A DNA stretch of 64,000 bases from Clostridiaceae bacterium AM27-36LB (lineage in GTDB: Bacteria; Bacillota; Clostridia; Lachnospirales; Lachnospiraceae). This document shows positions 8,617 through 15,870 of this stretch, in pieces (position 1 is the stretch's first letter; each line of letters starts with the position of its first letter). The notes under the pieces were generated by a model. It ran no database searches, had not been told where the DNA came from, and saw only the letters and a program-made list of their open reading frames with translations. Location of the stretch: contig QUJQ01000012.1 in NCBI GenBank assembly GCA_003480725.1, forward strand, positions 1 through 64,000, read 5' to 3'. A program made the translations under genes and the position numbers.

Positions 8617-9210
8617 ATGGGTAAGATCATATGCCTGATGGGAAAGAGCTCTTCAGGAAAAGATACACTTTATAAAAATCTGATGGAAGACAAGTCACTG
8701 GGACTTCGGAAGCTGATCCCCTACACGACCCGCCCTATGCGGGAAGGGGAGCAGGAAGGTGTGGAATACCATTTTACAGATGAAGCCGGACTTGCCCGTC
8801 TTCAGAAAGAAGATCGGGTGATCGAGATCCGGGCATATGATACGGTCTATGGTGTATGGAAATACTTTACGGTGTGGGAAGAACAGATGAATCTGGAGAA
8901 GGAATCTTACTGCCTGATCGGTACACTGGAAGCCTGGAATGCCATGTGCCAGTATTTTGGCCGTGAGAAGATGATCCCTGTCTATATTGAAGTGGAGGAC
9001 GGGACGCGTCTGATCCGTGCTGTCGAGAGGGAACGGACCCAGGAGCATCCGGGATACGAAGAGCTGTGCAGGAGATTTCTGGCAGATGCGAAGGATTTTT
9101 CCGAAGAAAATCTTAAAAATGCCGGAATCACCAGACGATTTGAAAATAAAGACATGAACGCATGCCTTGAAGAGATTAAACTTTTCATTCAAAAAGCCAT
9201 TTTAATATGA
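8617..9210 (+). CDS. Guanylate kinase-like P-loop nucleotide kinase
   Basis: 197 residues. P-loop GKSSSGKDT, then LIPYTTRPMREGEQEGVEYHF, the GMP-binding element of guanylate kinases, and a lid region around RAVERERTQEHPGYEELCRRF. The Walker A ends in Lys-Asp instead of Lys-Ser/Thr. True gmk proteins are of similar length, so it may be a paralogue with altered substrate use. It occupies the position of tmk in the B. subtilis yaaO-tmk-holB order. It starts three bases after the decarboxylase stop. Confidence 0.75.
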   Translation: MGKIICLMGKSSSGKDTLYKNLMEDKSLGLRKLIPYTTRPMREGEQEGVEYHFTDEAGLARLQKEDRVIEIRAYDTVYGVWKYFTVWEEQMNLEKESYCLIGTLEAWNAMCQYFGREKMIPVYIEVEDGTRLIRAVERERTQEHPGYEELCRRFLADAKDFSEENLKNAGITRRFENKDMNACLEEIKLFIQKAILI

Positions 9211-9235
9211 TACAATATAACGAGGAGGTGGAAAT

Positions 9236-10225
9236 ATGCCGGGATTTTCTGATGTATTAGGACATGAACAGACGATTGCGCACATGAAGAGTGCCATCGA
9301 AGCAAATAAAGTATCTCATGCGTATCTGCTGGCAGGCGAGAAAGGATCAGGCAAGAAGATGCTGGCCGGTATATTTGCCAGAACGCTGCAGTGTGAAGCC
9401 CATGGATCTGAACCATGTGGGAAATGTCACTCCTGCATACAGGCAGAGAGCGGCAATCAGCCGGACATTATCTATGTGACCCATGAGAAGCCGGGAAGCA
9501 TCAGCGTAGACGATATCCGCGGACAGGTAAACGGGGATATTCAGATCAAACCGTACAGCAGTCCGTATAAAATATATATTATTGATGAAGCGGAGAAACT
9601 GACCCAGCAGGCACAGAATGCTCTGTTGAAGACCATTGAGGAGCCGCCTGCCTATGCGATCATTATGCTGCTGACCGCCAATGAAGGTATGCTGCTGCCG
9701 ACGATCAAGTCCCGCTGTGTGACATTGACCATGAAGCCGGTGCCGCTGCCATTGATCCGTCAGTATCTGATGGAAGAACTGCAGATCCCTGATTATCGTG
9801 CAGACATCTGCGCCGCATTTTCACAGGGAAATGTAGGAAAAGCAAAGCGTCTGGCTTTGTCTGACAGCTTCGGAGAGATGCTTGAGCATGCACTTCATAT
9901 GGTAAAATATATTTCTGAGATGGAACCCTCCGACCTGGTGGAGGATCTTAAGAAGATCAATACATACAAGATGGACATTCAGGATTATCTGGATCTTCTG
10001 ACCGTATGGTATCGGGATGTGCTCATGTTCAAGGCAACCTGTGATGCAAATAATCTGGTATTTTCCAACGAACTGAACAGCATCCGTGACAAGGCAAAAG
10101 ACAGCTCCTACGAAGGACTGGAATGTATTATTAAAGCGCTGGAGAAAGCAAAGGTAAGGCTCAATGCAAATGTTAACTTTGATATGGCCATGGAACTGCT
10201 TCTCCTGACAATGAAGGAGAACTAA
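9236..10225 (+). CDS. holB: DNA polymerase III delta' subunit
   Basis: 329 residues. Clamp-loader AAA+ protein: LLAGEKGSGKKMLA replaces a canonical Walker A (Gly-Lys-Lys), zinc-binding cysteines CEAHGSEPCGKCHSC, IDEAEKLTQQAQNALLKTIEEPP, and the SRC motif in TIKSRCVTL that supplies the arginine finger. The modified P-loop fits delta', which does not hydrolyse ATP. It loads the beta clamp together with the DnaX protein encoded at 57045. SD GAGGAGG precedes the ATG. ricT follows after one base. Confidence 0.92.
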   Translation: MPGFSDVLGHEQTIAHMKSAIEANKVSHAYLLAGEKGSGKKMLAGIFARTLQCEAHGSEPCGKCHSCIQAESGNQPDIIYVTHEKPGSISVDDIRGQVNGDIQIKPYSSPYKIYIIDEAEKLTQQAQNALLKTIEEPPAYAIIMLLTANEGMLLPTIKSRCVTLTMKPVPLPLIRQYLMEELQIPDYRADICAAFSQGNVGKAKRLALSDSFGEMLEHALHMVKYISEMEPSDLVEDLKKINTYKMDIQDYLDLLTVWYRDVLMFKATCDANNLVFSNELNSIRDKAKDSSYEGLECIIKALEKAKVRLNANVNFDMAMELLLLTMKEN

Positions 10226-10226
10226 T

Positions 10227-11162
10227 ATGATAAAGGTAATAGGCGTTCGTTTTCGTCAGGCTGGAAAGATCTACTACTTTTCGCCGGGAAAGCTGAAGAT
10301 CAACCGTGGAGACCATGTGATCGTGGAGACCGCCCGTGGTGTGGAATATGGTTATGTGGTGGTTGGCAACCGTGATGTAGAGGATGACCGTGTAGTGCAG
10401 CCACTGAAGCCGGTGATCCGTATGGCAACAGAGCAGGATGACCAGCAGGCAGCAGCCAATAAGGAAAAAGAAAAAGAAGCATTTAAGATCTGCAAGGAAA
10501 AGATCAAGAAGCATGGGCTGGAGATGAAGCTCATCGATACAGAGTACACCTTTGATAATAACAAAGTGCTGTTTTACTTTACCGCTGACGGAAGAATTGA
10601 TTTCCGTGAACTGGTGAAGGATCTGGCATCTGTGTTCAAGACCCGTATTGAGCTTCGGCAGATCGGTGTCCGTGATGAGACCAAGATCCTGGGCGGCATC
10701 GGCATCTGCGGAAGACCGCTGTGCTGCAATACCCATCAGTCTGAGTTCCTGCCGGTATCGATCAAGATGGCAAAGGAGCAGAATCTGTCCCTGAATCCGA
10801 CCAAGATCTCCGGTGTGTGCGGACGACTCATGTGCTGTCTCAAGCATGAGCAGGAGACCTACGAGGATCTGAACAGCCGTCTGCCGGGCATTGGTGATTA
10901 TGTGACTGCCCGTGACGGAAGTAAGGGAGAAGTAAGCTCGGTGAACGTGCTCCGTCAGCTGGTCAAAGTGATCGTTACTCTGGAAAATGAGGAAAAAGAG
11001 ATCCGTGAATACAAAGTGGAAGAACTGAGATTCAAGCCAAGACGCAAGAAAGAAAAGGGCGGAAAGAATCAGAACCACGGACATGATTTCCAGGACAAAG
11101 AGCTGAAGGAACTGGAAGCGCTGGAGAAAAAAGAAGGAAAATCCAAGTTAAATGACAAATAA
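10227..11162 (+). CDS. ricT: RicT/YaaT, PSP1-domain regulator of mRNA processing
   Basis: 311 residues. PSP1 C-terminal-type domain with two cysteine pairs, CGRPLCC and CGRLMCC, conserved in YaaT/RicT, where the RicA-RicF-RicT complex binds iron-sulphur clusters and helps RNase Y cleave polycistronic mRNAs; it also affects sporulation in Bacillus. The tail from about residue 265 is highly charged (KPRRKKEKGGKNQ). Located directly after holB as in B. subtilis (holB-yaaT). Overlaps rsmI by 11 bases. Confidence 0.92.
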   Translation: MIKVIGVRFRQAGKIYYFSPGKLKINRGDHVIVETARGVEYGYVVVGNRDVEDDRVVQPLKPVIRMATEQDDQQAAANKEKEKEAFKICKEKIKKHGLEMKLIDTEYTFDNNKVLFYFTADGRIDFRELVKDLASVFKTRIELRQIGVRDETKILGGIGICGRPLCCNTHQSEFLPVSIKMAKEQNLSLNPTKISGVCGRLMCCLKHEQETYEDLNSRLPGIGDYVTARDGSKGEVSSVNVLRQLVKVIVTLENEEKEIREYKVEELRFKPRRKKEKGGKNQNHGHDFQDKELKELEALEKKEGKSKLNDK

Positions 11163-12006
11163 GACCGGAACATTGTATCTGTGTGCAACTCCCATCGGTA
11201 ATCTGGAGGATATGACTTACCGGGTAGTGCGGACATTGAATGAGGTGGATGTGATCGCAGCGGAGGATACGAGAAACAGTATCAAGCTTTTGAATCATTT
11301 TGACATCCATACTCCCATGACCAGTTATCATGAATATAACAAAATAGAAAAGGGACGGATCCTGGTGCGCCAGATGCTGGAAGGACAGAATGTGGCCTTG
11401 ATCACTGATGCAGGGATGCCAGGCATCTCTGACCCGGGAGAGGAACTTGTGCGTATGTGCAGAGATGCAGGCGTGCCGGTGACTGCACTACCGGGAGCCT
11501 GTGCCTGTGTGACTGCGCTGGTGATCTCCGGACAGTCTACCCGAAGATTCTGTTTTGAAGCATTTCTCCCTACGGATAAAAAAGAGAGAAAAGCAGTGCT
11601 GGAGGAATTGAAGGATGAGACCAGGACTACAGTGATCTATGAGGCTCCGCATAGACTTCAGAAGACATTGAAGGAGCTTCTGGAGCATCTGGGCAACCGG
11701 AATCTCACGATCTGCCGGGAGCTGACCAAGAAGCATGAGACCGGACAGGAGTTTTCTCTGGAGCAGGCTATTGCTTATTATGAGCAAAATGAGCCCCGCG
11801 GAGAATATGTGCTGGTGTTACAGGGGTGTTCCCGCCAGGAAAAGGAAAAAGAAGCACAGGATGCCTGGAAGGAAATGTCCCTTCAGGAGCATATGAAGGT
11901 CTATGAAGATCAGGGACTGGACCGGAAGGAAGCCATGAAACGTGTGGCTAAGGACCGGGGCGTCGGAAAAAGAGAGATCTATCAGGCATTATTGGAGGAA
12001 ACATGA
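11152..12006 (+). CDS. rsmI: 16S rRNA (cytidine-1402-2'-O)-methyltransferase
   Basis: 284 residues. Tetrapyrrole-methylase fold: GTLYLCATPIGNLEDMTYR at the start, AAEDTRNSIKLLNHF, LITDAGMPGISDPGEELV for S-adenosylmethionine binding, and LPGACACVTALVISG. It methylates the 2'-OH of C1402 in the ribosomal decoding site. Its start overlaps ricT and its TGA overlaps the ATG of the next gene (ATGA), so the three are probably coupled. Confidence 0.93.
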   Translation: MTNKTGTLYLCATPIGNLEDMTYRVVRTLNEVDVIAAEDTRNSIKLLNHFDIHTPMTSYHEYNKIEKGRILVRQMLEGQNVALITDAGMPGISDPGEELVRMCRDAGVPVTALPGACACVTALVISGQSTRRFCFEAFLPTDKKERKAVLEELKDETRTTVIYEAPHRLQKTLKELLEHLGNRNLTICRELTKKHETGQEFSLEQAIAYYEQNEPRGEYVLVLQGCSRQEKEKEAQDAWKEMSLQEHMKVYEDQGLDRKEAMKRVAKDRGVGKREIYQALLEET

Positions 12007-12740
12007 GTATAGAATTGAAGCCGGGAGAGCGATTGGATGACTTGCAGAGAAATGGTTACAAGATCATACAGGATCCCGGCCGTTTCTGTTTTGGAATGGA
12101 TGCGGTATTGTTGTCCGGGTTTGCGAAGGTAAAGCCAGGAGAACGGGTCGTGGATCTGGGAACCGGTACGGGAATCATACCGATTCTGCTGGAAGCAAGA
12201 AGCAAGGGCGCATCCTTTACTGGATTGGAGATCCAGCCGGAGAGTGCAGATATGGCATCACGCAGTGTCCAGCTCAATGATCTTCAGGAACGGGTTCACA
12301 TTGTAAATGGAGATATTAAGGAGGCAGTGCAGATCTTCGGTGCTGCTTCCTGTCATGTGGTGACCAGTAATCCGCCGTATATGACAGCACAGCATGGATT
12401 ACAGAATCCAGATCAGCCGAAGGCTATCGCAAGACACGAGGTATTGTGTACGCTGGAGGATGTGATATCCCAGGCTGCAGGACTTCTGATGCCGGGCGGC
12501 CGGTTTTATATGGTGCATCGACCATTTCGCCTGGCAGAGATTATGACGGGCTTATGTGCCCATGGTCTGGAACCCAAGCGGATGCAGCTGGTCTACCCGT
12601 ATGTGGATCGTGAGCCAAATATGGTTTTGCTGGAGGCTGTGAAGGGCGGGCGCCCACGGATCACGGTGGAGAAGCCGCTGATCATATATAAAGAACCTGG
12701 AAAATATATGGATGAGATTTATGATATCTATGGATACTAG
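12003..12740 (+). CDS. tRNA1(Val) adenine-N6-methyltransferase-like protein (YabB/TrmN6)
   Basis: 245 residues. Class I SAM methyltransferase: VVDLGTGTGIIPILLEA is motif I and VTSNPPYMTAQHG contains the NPPY motif of N6-adenine methyltransferases. DPGRFCFGMDAVLLSGF near the N-terminus is typical of the TrmN6/YabB family, which modifies A37 of tRNA-Val. Adjacent to rsmI, as in B. subtilis (yabB-yazA-yabC), but the GIY-YIG protein YazA is absent here. Confidence 0.85.
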   Translation: MSIELKPGERLDDLQRNGYKIIQDPGRFCFGMDAVLLSGFAKVKPGERVVDLGTGTGIIPILLEARSKGASFTGLEIQPESADMASRSVQLNDLQERVHIVNGDIKEAVQIFGAASCHVVTSNPPYMTAQHGLQNPDQPKAIARHEVLCTLEDVISQAAGLLMPGGRFYMVHRPFRLAEIMTGLCAHGLEPKRMQLVYPYVDREPNMVLLEAVKGGRPRITVEKPLIIYKEPGKYMDEIYDIYGY

Positions 12741-12741
12741 A

Positions 12742-13416
12742 ATGAAGATTATCGCGCATATTCACACGGATTTCCCTGATAAATTCGGAATTCCCAGACA
12801 GAGCGGTCTGGTGGAGGGACTGACAGGGGAGATCACATTTGAACCGGAATACCGGAATCCTGAGATCATCCGGGGAATCGAGCAGTTCAGTCATATCTGG
12901 CTGCTGTGGAAATTCTCGGAGTCAAAAAAAGAACACTGGTCAGCCACGGTCAAACCGCCGCGGCTTGGAGGCAAAGTACGTCTGGGTGTATTTGCCACCC
13001 GTTCTCCTTTCCGACCTAATGATATCGGGCTTTCCTGCGTGCGTCTGCTTCGTGTGGAACAGACAGAGAAAGGACCGAAGCTTTATGTGGCGGGAGCAGA
13101 TCTGATGGATGGAACACCTATCTATGATATTAAGCCATACGTTCCGGTGTCAGACTGTCATCCGGAAGCAGCCGAAGGGTATACCGGTCAGACAAAGGTG
13201 CATGCATTGCAGGTGGAATTTCCGGAAGAGCTTCTGAGCCGCTACCCGGAAGAGAAGCGAAACGCAGTGATCGGTGTGCTGTCTCAGGATCCAAGACCGG
13301 CCTATGTACAGGACCCGGAACGTCTCTATGGTGTCTCCTTTGCCGGGTTTGATGTGAGATTCAAGGTGGTCGGAGACCTGCTGACAGTGGAAGATGTAGT
13401 GTCGCTTGGAAAATAA
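12742..13416 (+). CDS. trmO: tRNA (N6-threonylcarbamoyladenosine-37) methyltransferase TrmO
   Basis: 224 residues. UPF0066/TsaA fold: IAHIHTDFPDKFGIPRQSGLV, the core LGVFATRSPFRPNDIGLSCVRLL, and the C-terminal DPRPAYVQDPERLYGVSFAGFDV. The enzyme adds a methyl group to t6A37 of ANN-decoding tRNAs. The start at 12742 follows the previous TAG by one base and matches the family's short N-terminus; in-frame ATGs at 12712 and 12730 would overlap the preceding gene. Last gene of the housekeeping run. Confidence 0.88.
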   Translation: MKIIAHIHTDFPDKFGIPRQSGLVEGLTGEITFEPEYRNPEIIRGIEQFSHIWLLWKFSESKKEHWSATVKPPRLGGKVRLGVFATRSPFRPNDIGLSCVRLLRVEQTEKGPKLYVAGADLMDGTPIYDIKPYVPVSDCHPEAAEGYTGQTKVHALQVEFPEELLSRYPEEKRNAVIGVLSQDPRPAYVQDPERLYGVSFAGFDVRFKVVGDLLTVEDVVSLGK

Positions 13417-13428
13417 TAAACAAGTAAT

Positions 13429-13533
13429 TGTGGATAACTATGTGGATAGTGTGGAAAACACACAAAATGCTGTTGAAAAGGGATTTTTGACAGTGGAAAA
13501 TAATACAAAATATATGTATAACTATGTGGATAC
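13429..13533. promoter_or_regulatory. Cluster of DnaA-box-like 9-mers
   Basis: Four copies of a TGTGGA-based 9-mer lie in one orientation: TGTGGATAA (13429-13437, the exact reverse complement of the DnaA box TTATCCACA), TGTGGATAG (13441-13449), TGTGGAAAA (13450-13458) and TGTGGATAC (13525-13533). The 15-mer ATAACTATGTGGATA is repeated exactly at 13434-13448 and 13518-13532. The stretch is AT-rich and has no gene. It may bind DnaA; function is not shown by sequence alone. Confidence 0.55.
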
Positions 13534-13574
13534 TCCCGTAAGCTGTTAATAACAGGGTTATGGGAGTATTTTTT
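13530..13574 (+). terminator. Strong hairpin with T-tract that overlaps the spmA ribosome-binding site
   Basis: Arms 13530-13541 and 13558-13569 pair over 12 bp (one G-U), the loop holds a second hairpin (CTGTT/AACAG), and six T's follow directly. This is a textbook intrinsic terminator for transcripts coming from trmO. Its 3' arm contains GGGAG (13562-13566), the only Shine-Dalgarno of spmA, and the T-tract is the spacer to the ATG at 13575. It may thus both terminate and mask translation. Confidence 0.75.
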
Positions 13575-14219
13575 ATGAATGCATTGTGGGCAGGAATGAT
13601 GCTGATGGCGATCATCTACGGAACATTTCACGGAACGATCCCGGCAGTGACACAGGCAGCACTGGATTCCGCCAAGGAGGCGGTATCACTGTGTATTACC
13701 ATGCTGGGAATCCTGTCGTTCTGGATGGGACTGATGCAGGTGGGAAGTGAATCGGGACTGATCGGGCGGATGACCAGGGGAATCCGCCCGGCACTTCGGT
13801 GGTTATTTCCGAGGATACCAGAAGATCACCCGGCGTTGGAGCAGATTGCTGTCAATTGTATTGCGAACGTATTGGGGCTTGGCTGGGCGGCAACTCCGGC
13901 GGGCTTAAAAGCCATGGAAGAACTGTCAGCACTGGAAGAGGACCGGCACAGAGAGGATATTAGCCCTGCAAAGGAAGGAGTCATGAGGCTGCGTTCCAGA
14001 GTGGTTCCACCAGGTACGGCAAGTGATGAGATGTGCACATTTTTAATCCTGAATATTTCCTCACTTCAGTTAATTCCGGTCAATATTATCGCTTATCGGA
14101 GCCAGTATGGCAGTGTGGATCCTGCTGCGATCATAGGACCGGCCATTGTGGCAACTATGGTCAGTACCGGGGTGGGCGTGATCTTCTGTCTGATCATGCA
14201 AAAAAAATCCTCCGGCTGA
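13575..14219 (+). CDS. spmA: Spore maturation protein A
   Basis: 214 residues, multi-pass membrane protein with a Gate/nucleoside-recognition domain. Family patterns: AKEAVSLCITMLGILSFWMGLMQV, RWLFPRIPEDHPALEQI, NVLGLGWAATPAGLKAMEEL and TFLILNISSLQLIPVNIIAYRS. In Bacillus, SpmA and SpmB are needed for spore core dehydration. ATG at 13575 is chosen because GGGAG is eight bases upstream; an in-frame ATG at 13560 lies inside the hairpin. The partner spmB is not next door but at 34504, about 20 kb away on the same strand. The 3' end overlaps a terminator for the opposite strand. Confidence 0.9.
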   Translation: MNALWAGMMLMAIIYGTFHGTIPAVTQAALDSAKEAVSLCITMLGILSFWMGLMQVGSESGLIGRMTRGIRPALRWLFPRIPEDHPALEQIAVNCIANVLGLGWAATPAGLKAMEELSALEEDRHREDISPAKEGVMRLRSRVVPPGTASDEMCTFLILNISSLQLIPVNIIAYRSQYGSVDPAAIIGPAIVATMVSTGVGVIFCLIMQKKSSG

Positions 14220-14238
14220 CAGTTGTCAGCCAGAGGAT
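14200..14238 (-). terminator. Terminator of the cellobiose-type PTS operon
   Basis: Arms 14207-14221 and 14224-14238 pair with a single mismatch (GGCTGACA/TGTCAGCC core plus ATCCTC/GAGGAT). Read on the minus strand, the stem is followed by eight T's. It overlaps the last codons of spmA. In the plus direction the T-tract is poor. Confidence 0.8.
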
Positions 14239-14262
14239 CTTTCAGAACGAATCTGCGTTTAC

Positions 14263-14556
14263 TTACATCAGCTTCATCAGTTCGTCCAGAACTTTGGCAG
14301 CGTTCATGGTGCCAAAATCCTGCGGAGCGATTGCCATGACTGGGATAGAACCAGCCTGTTTTTTGATGTCATCCAGTGCAAAACGGATCTGCGGTCCAAG
14401 AAGGATCGCATCGGTTCCGTCCAGATGCTCATCCAATTCTACCATAGGATATGCGTGAACAGTAGCCTCCAGATTTCTCTTAGCTGCTTCCTGTTCCAGC
14501 TTCTTCACCATCATACCGGTGCTCATTCCCAGGTTACATAACATAACGATATTCAT
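14263..14556 (-). CDS. PTS system lactose/cellobiose-family IIB component
   Basis: 97 residues, normal for a stand-alone EIIB of the Lac family. The phosphorylated cysteine is Cys7 in MNIVMLCNLGMSTGMMVKK. It passes phosphate from EIIA (17259-17600) to the sugar carried by EIIC (14560-15870). Last gene of a minus-strand operon IIA, GH1, IIC, IIB, three bases after IIC. Confidence 0.92.
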   Translation of the reverse strand: MNIVMLCNLGMSTGMMVKKLEQEAAKRNLEATVHAYPMVELDEHLDGTDAILLGPQIRFALDDIKKQAGSIPVMAIAPQDFGTMNAAKVLDELMKLM

Positions 14557-14559
14557 GCT

Positions 14560-15870
14560 TTATTCCTCCGTAGGTGCAGCTGTCTCTTCTGCAAGCTTCT
14601 GCTTCTCATATACTTTGAAGAATGGCAGATAAACAAGTGCATCGATAATGATCAGCGCAATGGCAAGGATGAATGCTTTCACATCCAGAGTTGCAATAAA
14701 TGCAGCGATTGGAGCCGGCATGTTCCATCCGCCGTAAGCGAAGGATTTGGATACGATACCGGTAGCCATACAGATGTAAGTGATGACACCGTTGAGCGGC
14801 ATAGCAACTACGAACGGGATCAACAGAGTCGGGTTGTACATGATCGGCAGACCGAAGATCAACGGCTCGTTGATGTTGAAGATCGCCGGGATCAGTCCCA
14901 GTCTTCCGACGGTTCTGATCTGTTTGGATTTACTGGTTGCTGCCAGAACAGCAAGGCCAAGTGTAGCACCACTTCCACCGATGGTCATGAAGGTCCACCA
15001 GAACGGCTCATTTACAATGTACGGCAGGGATACAGCAGCAGTTCCGGCAGCGAATGCAGCCATGTTTGCGCTGTAGTTGCTCATCAGGAATACATCCAGC
15101 GGTCCGGTGATGACAGAATCATGGATACCGAACCACCACAGAATCATGACAAGAACAGCCAGGAAGATGATTCCTCCAATACTGTCTACCAGTCCGAGCA
15201 GCGGGGACATGAGGATGGTCATCAGTTCCGGCAGCGGAGCACCGGTGATGCTCATGATGATCTGTCCGGATACACCGAAGATCAGGAAGATGATTACAAC
15301 CGGGAGCAGGTTTCCAAGGGAATCTGCCAGTGCAGGAGGAACTCCGGCACCAGACAGGTCAATGTGACCTACTTTTTTCTCAGTCAGGGTTCTGTACAGC
15401 TCGAAGGACAGGATCGATGCAACCAGTGCAACGAACAGACCAGTTCCTCCAAGGTAATCAAAGGTCAGGCTTCCGTCCGGGTTCATAGTAGCCCAGATCA
15501 GGAAGGACATGGTAGTAACCAGGATCGGCATAGCCGGAGTCATCTTGTGATGTTTTGCCAGATTCAGACCCATTCCAAGAGCGATCCAGAATGCAAGCAG
15601 GTTCATGGTTACCATGTTGATAAAGTTAAAGGTAGGGCCGGTAAAATCAGCAAATGCCTGCCATCCCTGCATGAGGGAACGTGCAACACCAGGATCCATG
15701 GTTGTATAATCTGCAGGCGGACTGATCAGTACCAGTGCCAGCGCACCAACGGTGATAAACGGGATCATTGCAAAGAAGGAATTCTGCAGTGCAACAACAT
15801 ATTTATTTCTACCCAGCTTATTCGCCATTGGAGCAATGTGTTTTTCAATAAATGCTGTGAATTTTTCCAT
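14560..15870 (-). CDS. PTS system cellobiose-family IIC permease
   Basis: 436 residues with about ten membrane helices, the usual CelB/LicC size. Family patterns: the start FIEKHIAPMANKLGRNKYVVALQNSFFAMIPF (segment at residues 6-37) and FNINEPLIFGLPIMYNPTLLIPF in the sugar-binding region. The ATG has AGGAG upstream. Its start overlaps the 3' end of the phospho-beta-glucosidase gene by 26 bases. It would import a beta-glucoside such as cellobiose or an aryl glucoside as the 6-phosphate. Confidence 0.9.
   Translation of the reverse strand: MEKFTAFIEKHIAPMANKLGRNKYVVALQNSFFAMIPFITVGALALVLISPPADYTTMDPGVARSLMQGWQAFADFTGPTFNFINMVTMNLLAFWIALGMGLNLAKHHKMTPAMPILVTTMSFLIWATMNPDGSLTFDYLGGTGLFVALVASILSFELYRTLTEKKVGHIDLSGAGVPPALADSLGNLLPVVIIFLIFGVSGQIIMSITGAPLPELMTILMSPLLGLVDSIGGIIFLAVLVMILWWFGIHDSVITGPLDVFLMSNYSANMAAFAAGTAAVSLPYIVNEPFWWTFMTIGGSGATLGLAVLAATSKSKQIRTVGRLGLIPAIFNINEPLIFGLPIMYNPTLLIPFVVAMPLNGVITYICMATGIVSKSFAYGGWNMPAPIAAFIATLDVKAFILAIALIIIDALVYLPFFKVYEKQKLAEETAAPTEE

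Noticed and set aside
10173..11084. 303-codon minus-strand open frame
   Set aside because: Antisense to ricT, which has clear PSP1 motifs; no domain in the shadow.
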